Assembly (NCBI GenBank): GCA_964035795.1
Contig: OZ038321.1
Location: 8,201,446-8,265,445, forward strand
Length of the DNA stretch: 64,000 nucleotides
Direction: 5' to 3'
Source: Pterobdella sp. o SKG-2022
Taxonomy: Eukaryota; Annelida; Clitellata; Hirudinida; Piscicolidae
The notes under the pieces were generated by a model. The model was not told where the DNA came from and searched no databases. It was given only the letters and a program-made list of their open reading frames with translations. A program made the position numbers and the translations under genes. Shown here one piece after another: positions 43,883-55,700 of this stretch. How positions within the stretch are numbered: position 1 is the first letter of the stretch; each line of letters starts with the position of its first letter.

Positions 43883-44065
43883 TTGGCCCTTATAGCTCAA
43901 TGTTTGAGCATTAGACTAATTGTCTAAAGTTACCGGGTTCGATCCCAAGTAGGCCGACAATTAGCACCTGCCCCACAATGTGTTTTCGCTACCTTAAATT
44001 TTTAGCAAGCGCTTTGCTCTATAAGGAAAAGCGCTTTATAAATACCGCATTACATTACATTTCTT
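43883..44065 (+). mobile_element. tRNA-derived SINE with LINE-type tail
   Basis: The head folds as a tRNA: acceptor TTGGCCC (43883-43889) with AGGCCGA (43951-43957), a D arm with A box TAGCTCAATG, anticodon stem TTAGA/TCTAA around loop CTAATTG (anticodon AAT, Ile-like), and B box GGTTCGATCCC. The T stem and one acceptor pair are imperfect. Sequence continues through an unrelated body to AAGCGCTTTGCTCTATAAGG and AAAGCGCTTTATAAATA, then a CATTA-repeat end. That tail is the type found at L2-clade LINE ends. The long body and tail argue for a SINE rather than a working tRNA gene. Confidence 0.75.
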
Positions 44066-44069
44066 ATTA

Positions 44070-47000
44070 ACTGCTAAACTATACAATAATGATCATCTTA
44101 TAATATAAAGTATGAGGTAAAAATTTTAGAAACTACACTTATCAAGATTAGCAAGCTAAAACACGGGCAGTTGAGTTTCAGCATCTTCACATTCAAATCA
44201 TATGCGCTTTAAAATTTTGAATGCATTTTGAATTTAAAAATAGTCTCTGTATCTATTTAAAAAGAAGGAATTTTGTTCTTAGTTTAAAAACAGCCGTAAA
44301 AACAAAGTAATTATAATAAAAATAGAAAAAAAAATAATTTAAAAACTAATAATAAATTTAAACTAATAGAAATAAAGCTAATAGTTTTGATTTAACAAAA
44401 ACAATAAGAATATAAAATTTGAAATTAATGAGAATTACAATGATGAGCTCGTAATATTTATAACAATGATTTTGATAATAACAGTAATACTAAGTTTAAA
44501 GTGATATATAAAAAAGGGGTTTATAACAATAATAATAAATCTTTAGTTTTGAATAAAGATTTAAATTAATCAAAAGCTCCTATATGAATATTCAAGGTTT
44601 CCAATGAAATATTGACTGGCAGATCCATCATCCAGCTGCACAGGTAGTTGCTAAGAGGAAATAAACCCTAATGAAACGCATTTAGCGGCTTGAAAAATAT
44701 AAATAGTCTCAGATTTGGGCACTTTTTAAATTTTTTTGGAATTATTATCGAACGCTTAAAAAATTATAGCAAAAAAGATTAATTAATACTTAGAGATCAA
44801 AAAACAGTTTTTGACCAAAATAACCTTGTTTTCCTTTCTTATAAACTATGATTCATGTAATAAGCATCTAAAATATTGAGTCGGTATGAGGCCTTTCATT
44901 AAATACGTACCATTATAAAGTACACACAAGGTAGTAGGTTTTTGATATTTGCCTCAAAAATGTGTACTCTCAAACACTGGCATCCAGAGATGTGCTAACA
45001 AATCATTATAAAGCTGTAATCAAAATAAAAAGAACTATCAACCTGTTTCAATCAATAGCATTAGTATCTCGCAATGAAGACCTACTGTAGAAACGATATT
45101 CTTTGGATGCGTGGTTCACTGTACTTCCAAAGGTTTTAAATAAATACAATGTTCTATAATTCACTGTAAAATTTTTTTGTTGCTCTTTACACTTCAAAAG
45201 AACAAATCTTTTTATAAGCCAAAAAGTTCCATATATCTCGAAGCAGTAAATAAGAATTTTTCATTGACTTCTTGTATGAATAAGTGGGTTATACTTAATT
45301 CTTTTGAAACTAAACCACATTAATTTAATTCCTTTTAGTTTACTATTGGAATATTTGTCTATAGATACAGTTTAATCTTTTAGCTACGTTATCATTGATT
45401 TTGTTAATTTTTAAAATATTGATCGCAGTTTTGATAACTCAATAATAACTAAAAAACATTTCAACAAGCAGTTTTCAGTTTGTTGTCAAACTTAAACTTA
45501 CTAACAAGTTTTTTTTTCAGATTTTTAATAAAAGAAAAATTAATTCATAAATAAGAATAATCCAACTATTTTCACATGCTCGACTTAGCTTCTTTTACAA
45601 AACTTTCAGAAAATTTTCCTTCATGCATAAGCTACCCTGCCTTTTATATGCACAACAATCGTGTAGTATGCACTGCTCATATCACCATTTCCATTGTTAT
45701 TTATTTCCTCATTCCAATAAAATGGCTTTTCAGAAAAAAATTCCTTTAGAAATAATTTTTCATTAAATAAATTTAGGTAAAATTTAATATATCTGCATTT
45801 TGAATTTTTCGAAAAAATCCATATAAGAATTTCTTCATTGGAAACCAGAGGTCAGTCCTCACTCTCAGCCATCTTTTGCAAATTTTTAAAATATGAAAGA
45901 GGATAATTGGAAGAGAACATTCTTTTTATTTTGATTATCTTCTCTTTATGCACTTTGCAACGAGTAAATTTTATATGGAAAGACTGCTGAAGTTTATTTT
46001 TAAAGACTAACCTTTCTCCAAACAACCAAGTGATTTTGGTACTTCTTGTCATTTTTGCACAATCTTAAAAGATCTTGAGTTTTATCTTTTAAAAAGTTTT
46101 TTCGAAGATTTATTCTTTGTTCATTTGGAAAGGTGACAAGCCATTTCAGACGATTTTTTTGACAAAGTGTAATTGGTAAAAATTAGCAATGTCGAAAACC
46201 TACTTTGTTTTTTTACTCATTTGATAACAAGAAGTGACTATAGGTTTCTACATGAAAAGCTTGCAAACTTTTTTCACTTTTAGCGCATGTTTAGGTGCCA
46301 TAAAATAGTAATCTTAGAACACAACCACTTTAGACTGATTCTGAGCTTCCTCTTCTTGCATTGTTTTTTTATATAAAGTATTGAACTTTGAAGTTAGCAT
46401 AAAATTTGAAAAAAAAAATATAAATAAAAAACTTTTTCATGCGCCAAAGAAGGTTTGCTGTTATATTTAAACCAGGGTAAATGTTCAGTGGTTATTTGTT
46501 AAAAGGCAACGTTCATGCTGCATTTGATCAAACGCTCTCCCAGCTCAAACATGCTGTAGAAAAAACACTAAACCCGGCTTAAACTTTTAATTATGAACCT
46601 GTGGAAAAATGAAATTTCAAAAAATACATTTTTCAAATATGAAAAATATTTTTAGAACTTTTTGTTTTTCTGGCCATTTAACCAAACATTTGATCCAAAT
46701 TGTCTTTCATGATCATAATCAAAATGTTTTTTCCCACACTAAAGCCTTCACGAGGAAAAATAAATGTGTTTGGAATTGCGATGAATGAGGGCCGGTAATG
46801 ATGATTTTGCATGTTTTCATGTCCTTGTTCCAAACTCAAATCGATCGGTGCTTTTATATCAAGTCTTTCAAACTATCATTTATTTGTGTTGTAATTTAAA
46901 AATTGTTAAAACATTAGATTATGAACTGAAAACAATTTAGATTGAAATAATAGTTGGCACTTTTTCACCTTATTTAAATAAACTCAGTTAACTTTCAATA

Positions 47001-47935
47001 ATTTTGACAAATTATAAAACGCATTTTCAAAGATTTCTGAAACAATTAGCTAAATTTCATATATCAAAATAAGTTTAAATTAATAATTTAAGGAACAAAT
47101 TGAATAAACTTTTTCAAAGGTTAGGTTTTGTTCAATTTTAGAAATTCGCAGAAAAGTAATATTGGGTGAAGATAGATTTTTATTTATATTGTTGTTTTAA
47201 TAGGACTTTTCGGCGTAAGGCAACTATTGCTTCTTTTAAGTGTGAATCAAATAAATTGGATGTACTTTTCAAAAACATTTGATTTTTTTATGCAAATTTA
47301 TTAAAATTACTGGCAACAAAATTAACTTTATAGACATTCAACAAAACGATATACTCAAAAGATGGAATGCAGTAGGTGAATTGATGTATTTGGTTATAAC
47401 TTATCTATATACCTTAATAAAAAAGTGAAAACTGCGTTGGCTAGAAATATTGTGGTCATCAGTATGTTGCAACACTGCAATAAAATGTGCATTTACAATA
47501 ACGAAAATCTATAGGCATCTTTTGTTCGACACATGCGCATAATGAAGTTATGGCAATGAAGACCATATGGGATCAAACCGTGAATAATGTTGTTATCAGT
47601 ATTGCAGTGAAGTTATTCAAAAAACCAGTAGTGATTTGAGCATGTTGAAAAAACTAGTCAAAACAGAAACTTTGTGTGAAAAATGGTTGCTTGAAGCGTT
47701 ATAAAACAGAGTTGAAATTCTTAAAAACTCAGAGTTAACTAAATAGGGAAGTTTTGTGAATTATTTTGATGCCAATGAACGCACCTCGGAAGCTCTACAT
47801 TGAAAACTGGAAAATTTACATCAAATACATTTTAGCACCAACAGTTTCTATGCAATGTATGGCATTCCAAAAATAAAAATCAGCTCCAAAATACATAAAA
47901 ACAAAACAAAATCAAAAAATTTATATTTTTAACGT
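44070..47935. other. Intergenic, no gene seen
   Basis: Very AT-rich, with no supported coding exon or repeat array. A 66-codon minus-strand frame at 45852-46052 has no recognisable domain. Confidence 0.4.
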
Positions 47936-47939
47936 AGTT

Positions 47940-48835
47940 AAACGCTAGCTGTGATAGTTTCTTATGCAATGAAGACAGCAATCTCCAATTCAGATGATTG
48001 TGGCTTTACTCTTGAAAAAGCTGAAAGTAGAAGACATCCAGCACTATGTGTAACAGACATAGACTAGGCAGATGATACTGCCCTACTTTCAGACTCCGTG
48101 GATAAAGCTGAAAAACTGTTGCATACCGTAGAAATGGCAGCCAAACTAATAGGTCTTCACATTAATGAGAAAAAAACAAAATATATGACATTTAACCAAA
48201 ATCCTTCAAAACTCACCACAATAAGCAAAAAATGCATAAAACTCACAAACGATTTTTTCTATCTAGGATCCTGGATATATTTCAACGAGAAAGACGTTGA
48301 CGTAAGAACCGGTAAAGCTTGGGTTGCACTACAAAAACGAAGTACTATCTGGAATTCAAATCTGCCAAAAAACTTGAAATTAGTATTTTTCCATACTACA
48401 ATGAGCTTTGTGCTACTCTATGGATCTAGTATCTAGACATTGACCAAGAAGTTAGAAACAAAGTCAAACGGGTTCTATACAAAAATGCTAAGAGTTGTGA
48501 ATAATGTAAAATGGCAGCAACGTATAAACAATAATGTATTATACGACAACTTACCAAAAATAACCAATAAAATTGCAACACAAAGAGTGAGTTTCGCAAA
48601 ACATTGCTTTTGCAGTAAAGAAGTTATACACAAATTGATACTATGGGAGCCAAGATGTGGTAAAAATACTAGAAGACCAGCTCGAAATTTTATCAACCAA
48701 CTAACTGATGATACTAATTTTGATAAAAAAAGATTTAGAAACAGCTATAAACGATGGGGAGTATTGGAAGAACCAAGTTATAGAAGTTCGACTGCGGTCG
48801 ACATGATTATGATGGTGGTTGTTTCTTAGCAGTAG
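47940..48835 (+). mobile_element. Non-LTR retrotransposon fragment (RT catalytic region to C-terminus)
   Basis: Frames read SYAMKTAISNSDDCGFTLEK, then the reverse transcriptase catalytic block TDID-stop-ADDTALLSDS (Tyr of YADD is a TAG at 48067-48069), GLHINEKKTKYM, FFYLGSWI, LLYGSSI and, after a stop, the usual C-terminal LINE region to RRPARNFINQL and WGVLEEPSYRSSTAVD. It ends in a GAT/GGT-rich tail (48800-48825). It is 5'-truncated and dead (stops at 48067 and 48434). The family is distinct from the LINEs at 13.5 and 59.5 kb. Confidence 0.85.
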
Positions 48836-48949
48836 GCTACAATATCTAGTGCTTTCTATGGCTTGCTTGATTGGACCTGCTCAAGTTAGTAACAATGAGT
48901 TTGCACTTTTGTAGTCTTTGTGTAATTTTGGATTTTGTTTAGCTATTTT

Positions 48950-49075
48950 CTTTTATTATTTTTACGTTGAATCGAAAATGATTTTGTTATAGTGCTTTCG
49001 ACTTTGAGCAGGATTTAAACTTAGTGTCTAAATTTCATGTCTGATACTTTCACCATTATGCTAACAGGACTGTTT
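48950..49075 (-). mobile_element. tRNA-derived SINE relic
   Basis: On the minus strand GTTAGCATAATGGTGAAAGT (A box) and AAGTTTAAATCCTGC (B box) are correctly spaced at about 49068-49007. They are followed by AAAGCACTATAACAAAAT, which resembles the SINE/L2 tail at 44 kb. It is older and more decayed than the 43.9 kb copy, and starts just beyond the LINE fragment. Confidence 0.5.
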
Positions 49076-49703
49076 CTTCTACCGCTACTAAGCTAACTTA
49101 AAGCGGATTTTCAGATTTTTTGAAATTTACAGCTTGACTGAATGTTGATCTTTTTCAATCATAGAAAATTTCAAAAGTAGAACTATCTCACAAATCCCTA
49201 TCACTGTGTAAACTATTCAAATACAGGTTCTTACTAATTCATTGAAGCTACACAACAATTATTTGATATATGAACATTTGGAGTAATAAAATTTAACAAA
49301 TAGAATTTTATTGGTGTTCACTTGAGAAATTCAAAATTAATTTTATGGCCTTATGATAAAGGTTGATGTTATTTTGCTGTTAAGTTGCATATTTTCACTA
49401 GTATGGAAAACAAAAACAAAATGTGTTTTTAACTTTATACACTGAACTTTTTTCAAAACCATACATTATTAGTAAGTTTAGTTAAATGAAGACTTTGTTT
49501 ACCATACTATTGTTTCAAGGTACGTCAGTATATTTTCACCGCTGAATTAAATTAGCTACTCGCGAGTTTTATAAATCAACATAACACATATAGAACTTCA
49601 AAAAAAGTTTATGACTTTGCATAAAATGATTTATAAGTAAATAACTTGCAGAAACCTTCAAGCTTTTATAAAATACTCATAAGTTAGCTGGTGTTTTATT
49701 TCA

Positions 49704-52700
49704 ATGATGATCCGGATTGGACCAAAAAACAGTGTTGATACATGCTGTATAAGCTGCCATTCAATAAACTTCAATGTTGAAGTCAAAAAGTTGTTTTGTC
49801 TCAAGTCAAAAAAAATAAAAATACTAAAAGATGTCAGGTTGGAAATTACTTTTGTAACCTATAGTCTTTTAATTCTTCGTAAGCTTAAGCAAAATATATA
49901 TTTTTGAAAGGGACTTAGAGACATTTCAAGTATCCTTTCAATGAAAATTTTTGGTTGCTAATCAAAGAGAAAAACTTTTTTAAAGATATTTCTTTGAAAA
50001 AAACTTACTGTTAATTACAATGTAATTCCAAAAATTTCAAGCGTAAAACACTTTTTCGAAAGTTTATTGGAAATTCACAAGGAAATGTGAGACTGTAAAA
50101 AACTAAAATTTTAATAGAAATTGAAAAAAGTGCTTTTATTTTGAAGATATATTTTAGGCTTAAAAAAGTTTGAAAAATCAAAAAATAAATTCAATTTGAT
50201 CTTAACATCCTCTGATTCGACTGTAGTGGTTTGATGAGGCCAGGTCTCAACGCCATCATGGGTCCGTCAGGATCAGGGAAGACCACGTGAGTTTTGTTAT
50301 GAATATAACGAAGAGTTTGGTTCAGCATTATTTTTCAATCTTTCAATTTGAAAAGTATAAATTTTGTTCAAAATTTCAAAATTTCATAAACTTTCTCAAC
50401 CATTTCACCATAAGCATCAACTTAGTGGTTTTGCACTCCAAAGTTCACCTTTTTAATTTCATCAAAACAAATACAACATCAAATGAGACAAAGATTTACA
50501 ATTAACGCCCCTATAAGATTAATAAATCTTTTGGCTGGGAGACTCAATATGACAAGTATGGAAGGGCAGGTTTTGATCGAAGCCCAATCCCAGCCTGACA
50601 ATTTCAAGTTCACCACTGGATATGTTTCCCAAGTGATTTGATTTATAATTGTAATGCAAATAGTGATAAACTCAAAAATATTTTGTTGAAATATTTTTGT
50701 TAAACTTTTTGATTAAATCTTGTTAAACCAACGTTTTTTCATGACGCTAGCAATGAAAACTTGTGGAAGTTTTTTGCATTGGGATTCATAGTAATAAAAC
50801 TTTGAATGTCTGCATTCACCATTAATATGAGTAGAAATTGAATGAATTTCAACTTGCTTCCTAGGATGATATAATAATAGGAACACTGACGGTTAGAGAA
50901 AACTTAATGTTTTCTGCTAATATGAGGCTACCAAAAAACATCTCTCAACAAGAAAAAAAGAATAAAGTGGAAGAGGTCTTATACGAGTTAGGTCTAACAC
51001 CCTGTGCTGACTCAAAAGTAATGATTTAATGAATAATTACTTTATCTTATTCATTAAACAGACTTCTAAAAACACCCATAAGAAATGAAATATGATACCT
51101 TCCTATGAAACAAAGGTAGGAACAGAGACACATCGGGGCATCTCAGGAGGGGAAAAGAAGCGCACAAGCATTGGCATGGAACTGATCATCTCCCCTAAGG
51201 TGCTCTTTCTTGATGAACCCACCACAGGACTTGACTCCAGCACTGCATTGGCGGTGATGCAACTTCTTAAAACGTTAGTTAAATAAGAAAATTAAAGTTG
51301 TATCGGTTAGAATTAGTAAATAGTAATTATATTAGGATGAACATTTTGAAACAAATATTTTGGGAAACACAAAAGTACTTGGCACAATATTCAACACATT
51401 AAAAAAAATACAAGAAAAAATTAGGAAAGCAAACACAAAAGCAATTTAAATCTTAAATCATGGCAAAAAATTAGCTTCAAAATAGAATTAGAGACATCGT
51501 ATGTTCTTAGTATGGATAAATTTTTAGAATATATTTCTTGATTTATGAAGAGTTTTTTGAAAGAACATGTAATCAATTTTATTCAACTAATGTTTTTGAT
51601 AAGCACAATTTTATCACAATTTATTAACAAAAATGAATTCATGACAAAGATTTTAGCTGAGTAAATTTTGTTTACGTTTTTTCAAGAAATTTTTTATAAA
51701 TCAAAAATTATATTTTTTTTTAATTAAAATAGGAATGTATATCACCTACATCAGACCTATAAATTTATATAATTGCTCATTTGGAGTTCAGTGGAGGCAG
51801 ACCTCAAGAAGATGGAGGGGTTCGAGAGGAAGTGCTTAAAGAAGGTGTTTTGGGGTTTTCACCCAAGCAAGATGACAAACAAGGAACTTATAAAATAAAG
51901 CAATCTTGAAGGTTCAGAAAGAATAATTGATAAGAGAAGATGATGCAACCTTGGTCACATTAATAGGCGACCAAATCTACCGATGTTGACAGAACGTGAA
52001 GATGCCTTAGATAAGAAAGGAAAAAGGATGTTAACGAAAAAGTATGGCAACAGTTTTTAAGAAAGACCTGGATGAAAAAACTCTCAAACTTGCAACAACC
52101 TAAAAAGCTGGCCCAGAACAGAGAAAACTGGCAAAACATAACTTTAGCTCCAAAATATAAGCTGAGGTCTTTCCCTAATATAAGAGAATTGAAAAATTCA
52201 GTTCGCTTGGGGAATGAGTAATATTAATACGCACTTTAAAAAATCGAAAGACAGGAATATATTCAAATTGATAGGTATTGATTATAATGGGTTGAAACAT
52301 TTGTCGCATACTGATATAACATTTAAGTTATGTTTAGTTGTTGGCATCAAAAACGATTTTTTAAAAGTATAATATAAAATTGACGGTTTGAACTTATTGA
52401 GAATTTTGAATTTTGTACACTAGAATCAGATATTAAAAGTTAACTAAGAATATTAAAATAAAATATTGAATTTAATTTTTTTAAAAGAATTTGTTCGCAT
52501 AAATAAAAAAATTTACATTACTTCTGCAGTCTTTCTCTAACGGGGAGAACCATTATATTTTCTATCCACCAGCCTTGCTACAATATATTCAAAATGTTCG
52601 ATTCCCTCTTGTTGCTCACTTCTGGTAGAGTCATCTATAACGGACCTGCTAATCTTACTCTGAACTACTTCCAACATATAGGTACCAATTTCAGATATTT

Positions 52701-55700
52701 TTGTTGAAACTTTGTTTTCAAAGCAACTTTTTAAAGCTTTCTATACATTTGTAGGATATGAATGCGAAAAACATAACAACCCCGCTGATTTTCTCCTTGA
52801 CATTGCAACCAATGGAATCTCTTGTGATAAAAGTGGGCTGAGATTTTTATAAATATTTTGTAAAAATTTTTTTATTTCAACAGAAAAAGAGAGAGCAAAT
52901 GACAAATCCTCTTTGAGCAAATGGCTGAATGAGGAGTTTATGCATAGTTCACAAGGAAGGAAGTGAGCATTTGAGGATAATAGATGAAGAAATGTTTTGT
53001 GTTTAATTAAAAGTTTTTGCTCTTTTTGTACTAACTATGTTTTAATTCAAGTCACCACCTCATTTGTGTAATTGAAAAAAATTTTTAAATTTCTTCATCA
53101 ATTATTTTAAAAAAATTTCTGATATATTAATTTATATTTCAGTTTAAAACTTGAGCTAAACAAACTTGAAAACATTTACAAACTGAACAAGTCAACATAC
53201 AAAAGTCCACAACTCTTGTTTGCAACTTCATTTTTACACCAGGTTATATCATTAATTGATATTACATTGCAAGATACAAAATATCCCTGAAATTCGGCGT
53301 TTCGTCGAAATAATACTGAAATGAAAACTTGGTAGTAAAGCTTAGCACACGAGTGGGAATAAATCGAAAAGGTCTAAGACTAGGCAAAATTAGGGTTTTG
53401 CATGAAAATGTGGAACAACAAAAGAATAAGTCTGTGGTGGTTTTAAAAAAAAGGGTAAGATAGGCCACAACCAAAAGCAGGACTTTAAAATAGAGTTTGA
53501 AAAACAACAACGATCAGTGTTTAGGGATGGACAAATTAACTGGAAAACCAAGATATTCGTTAATATGATTGCTCGTAGTAAAACTGAAGAAGTATAAAAA
53601 ACAAATGTGAGCTAAAGTTAGAAAAATACTAATGAAACCATTCATGATGTACGAATATGAAGCGTTGCCACTAAAAAAATGATAACTCGAAATATCTGAT
53701 TGGATTTGAATATAATTAACGAAAAAGATCTGAAAAATAATGATACATAAACATAAATCATAAAGCTTTTTTAATTAAATTTTGCGCAAAAAAATAATAG
53801 ATACAAACATATTTTGCAGTTCTATTTCTTGTCTGTGAGAACATGCTTGAAGATCTCTCGCAACCCGATGGAGCTTCTTCTCAACGTACGTTTGTTAGAG
53901 TTTATAGGGTTTTTCAATTCAATTCAAAATCTTAGCAATTGTCTACCAAATCTTTGCAATTGACTTCTAAATTTTTTATATTGCAATTTTAAAAATCGAT
54001 TTCAAATTTTAAAATAAAATTTTTACAAAATTTACAAAATTTTTTGAATATTCAAACTTAATTTTTCTTAAATTTATTTTTTTTTTGAAATTTGGTAATC
54101 AATTGAAAAAATTTTGTAATCAAATGCTATGATTTTGGGCACAATTGCAAAAATTTGGAAGTAAATTGCAAAAATTTGGAAGTCAATCGCTAAGATTTGG
54201 TAGGCAATGCTAAGATTTTGAATTGAATTAAAAAACCCTATATATATTGAATAATGCATTTTTAATTCTCAGTTATTCAACAATTTATTAAGTTTATTCA
54301 TTATTATTTAAAAAATTTTGTAGCACACATTTTACAAAAAATTTGCCTCAGAGGCGCTTGAATGATTGTGAAAAATTATGAATGAAGTTGTTCATGGTGA
54401 AGGTGAGTTAAAAAATTTGCGAAAAGTTGAGCGCAAGCTAGACGGGAAAAAGTTCCACAGACGTGGAGCATGGTGAGAGAGAGAGTGACTTATAAATAAG
54501 CTTGATGAAACAGGCTGATGAAGCTGGAGACCAGAGTGCAAGAATTTGAGTAGTTGATTGGTGTGCTTAAAAGAAAAAAGATCAAAGTTGCTTAAGCTTG
54601 ATTGTGCAGGTAATAAGCCAAAAAAAATTTAAACTTGCATATTTGGGAAAATGTTAACTAGTGTGAACAATCAAGACACTCACAGGAAGAGCTAAAGTAA
54701 TTAGCTTGGAAAACCGTTTCGGCCGCATAGTTCTGGAGTGATTGAAGCTTGCGCAAATGATAGTTTGGCGGTCCGCAAGAAAGAGTTGCAGTAGTCTAAT
54801 CTGGAGAGTTAACCTATGTGTTTTATGGCTTGAATATGGATGTTAGAAGATTAAATTATTTTAGAAATAAAATAGATCAAGTTCAAATTTGAGTCTAGAA
54901 AGACACCTAAGATTTCGATCTTAGAAGATAAAGGAAGTTTGTTTTCGTCAAGTTTTCAGAGAAAAGAAGTTGCTAAAAAAGAACTGCATAAAAGCATCGC
55001 CTCGCTTTCAGTAGGGTTTAGTTTCAGTTGACTGTGACAATACCAAAAGTTTAGAGCGGAGAGAAAACTAGATAATTTATGGAGAGTGGGTTTAGTATCT
55101 GAGAAAGAAACTTCTGTGAAAAGTGTAATGTCATCAGCAAACTGGTAAAAAAACAAGTCGTGCTTCTCAATAATACTACAGATAGGTGATGCATATAGAG
55201 AGAAAAGAATTCGTCCCGAGACGGAGACTTGCAGCACGCCTGTGTTAAGTGATATAAGAAAAAAAGTAAAAATGTTCATTTTAACAAGCTGAAAACGTTA
55301 AGAGAGGTAAAAAAAAAACTAAAAAATGAGCGAGCTCAGAAATATTGAAAAGTCTATTCAAAAACGTCAAATGTTGAGAAGACTGTCAGTGATGCATAGA
55401 AGTGCAGTTTTTGCTGAGTGGTGATATGTTTATTAAAAGGATTAAAATTAGAAACGATGAAACGTGAGAAGTTATTCAGGGAAGAACGAGTCTTTCGATT
55501 ATTTTAGAAATGGTGCTCAAGTTAGAAATAGGGCGATAGTTTGAAGGAATAGTAGGATCCAAATTGTTTTTTTCAAGCAAAAGAACTTGTGCTGTTTTAA
55601 GAGAATCGAGAAACACTGTTGATAAATCTCAAAAAGACGATTGAAAATTTTTTCTTTGAAAGATCTCATAAAGTTTTACACAGAGAAGAATTCATAATAA

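Noticed and set aside
43883..43957. A functional tRNA-Ile(AAT) gene
   Set aside because: The T stem is poorly paired and the sequence runs on into a SINE body and LINE-type tail.
45852..46052. 66-codon minus-strand frame
   Set aside because: Real ATG but no domain, no promoter or splice evidence, Lys-rich composition typical of chance frames here.
49667..49673. TATAAAA as the ABCG promoter
   Set aside because: It is only about 31 bp before the ATG, which would leave almost no 5' UTR; such strings are frequent by chance here.
54074..54259. 61-codon frame with seven-residue repeats
   Set aside because: It is the MITE arm's 21-bp periodicity read as protein; it is AT-rich with no start context.
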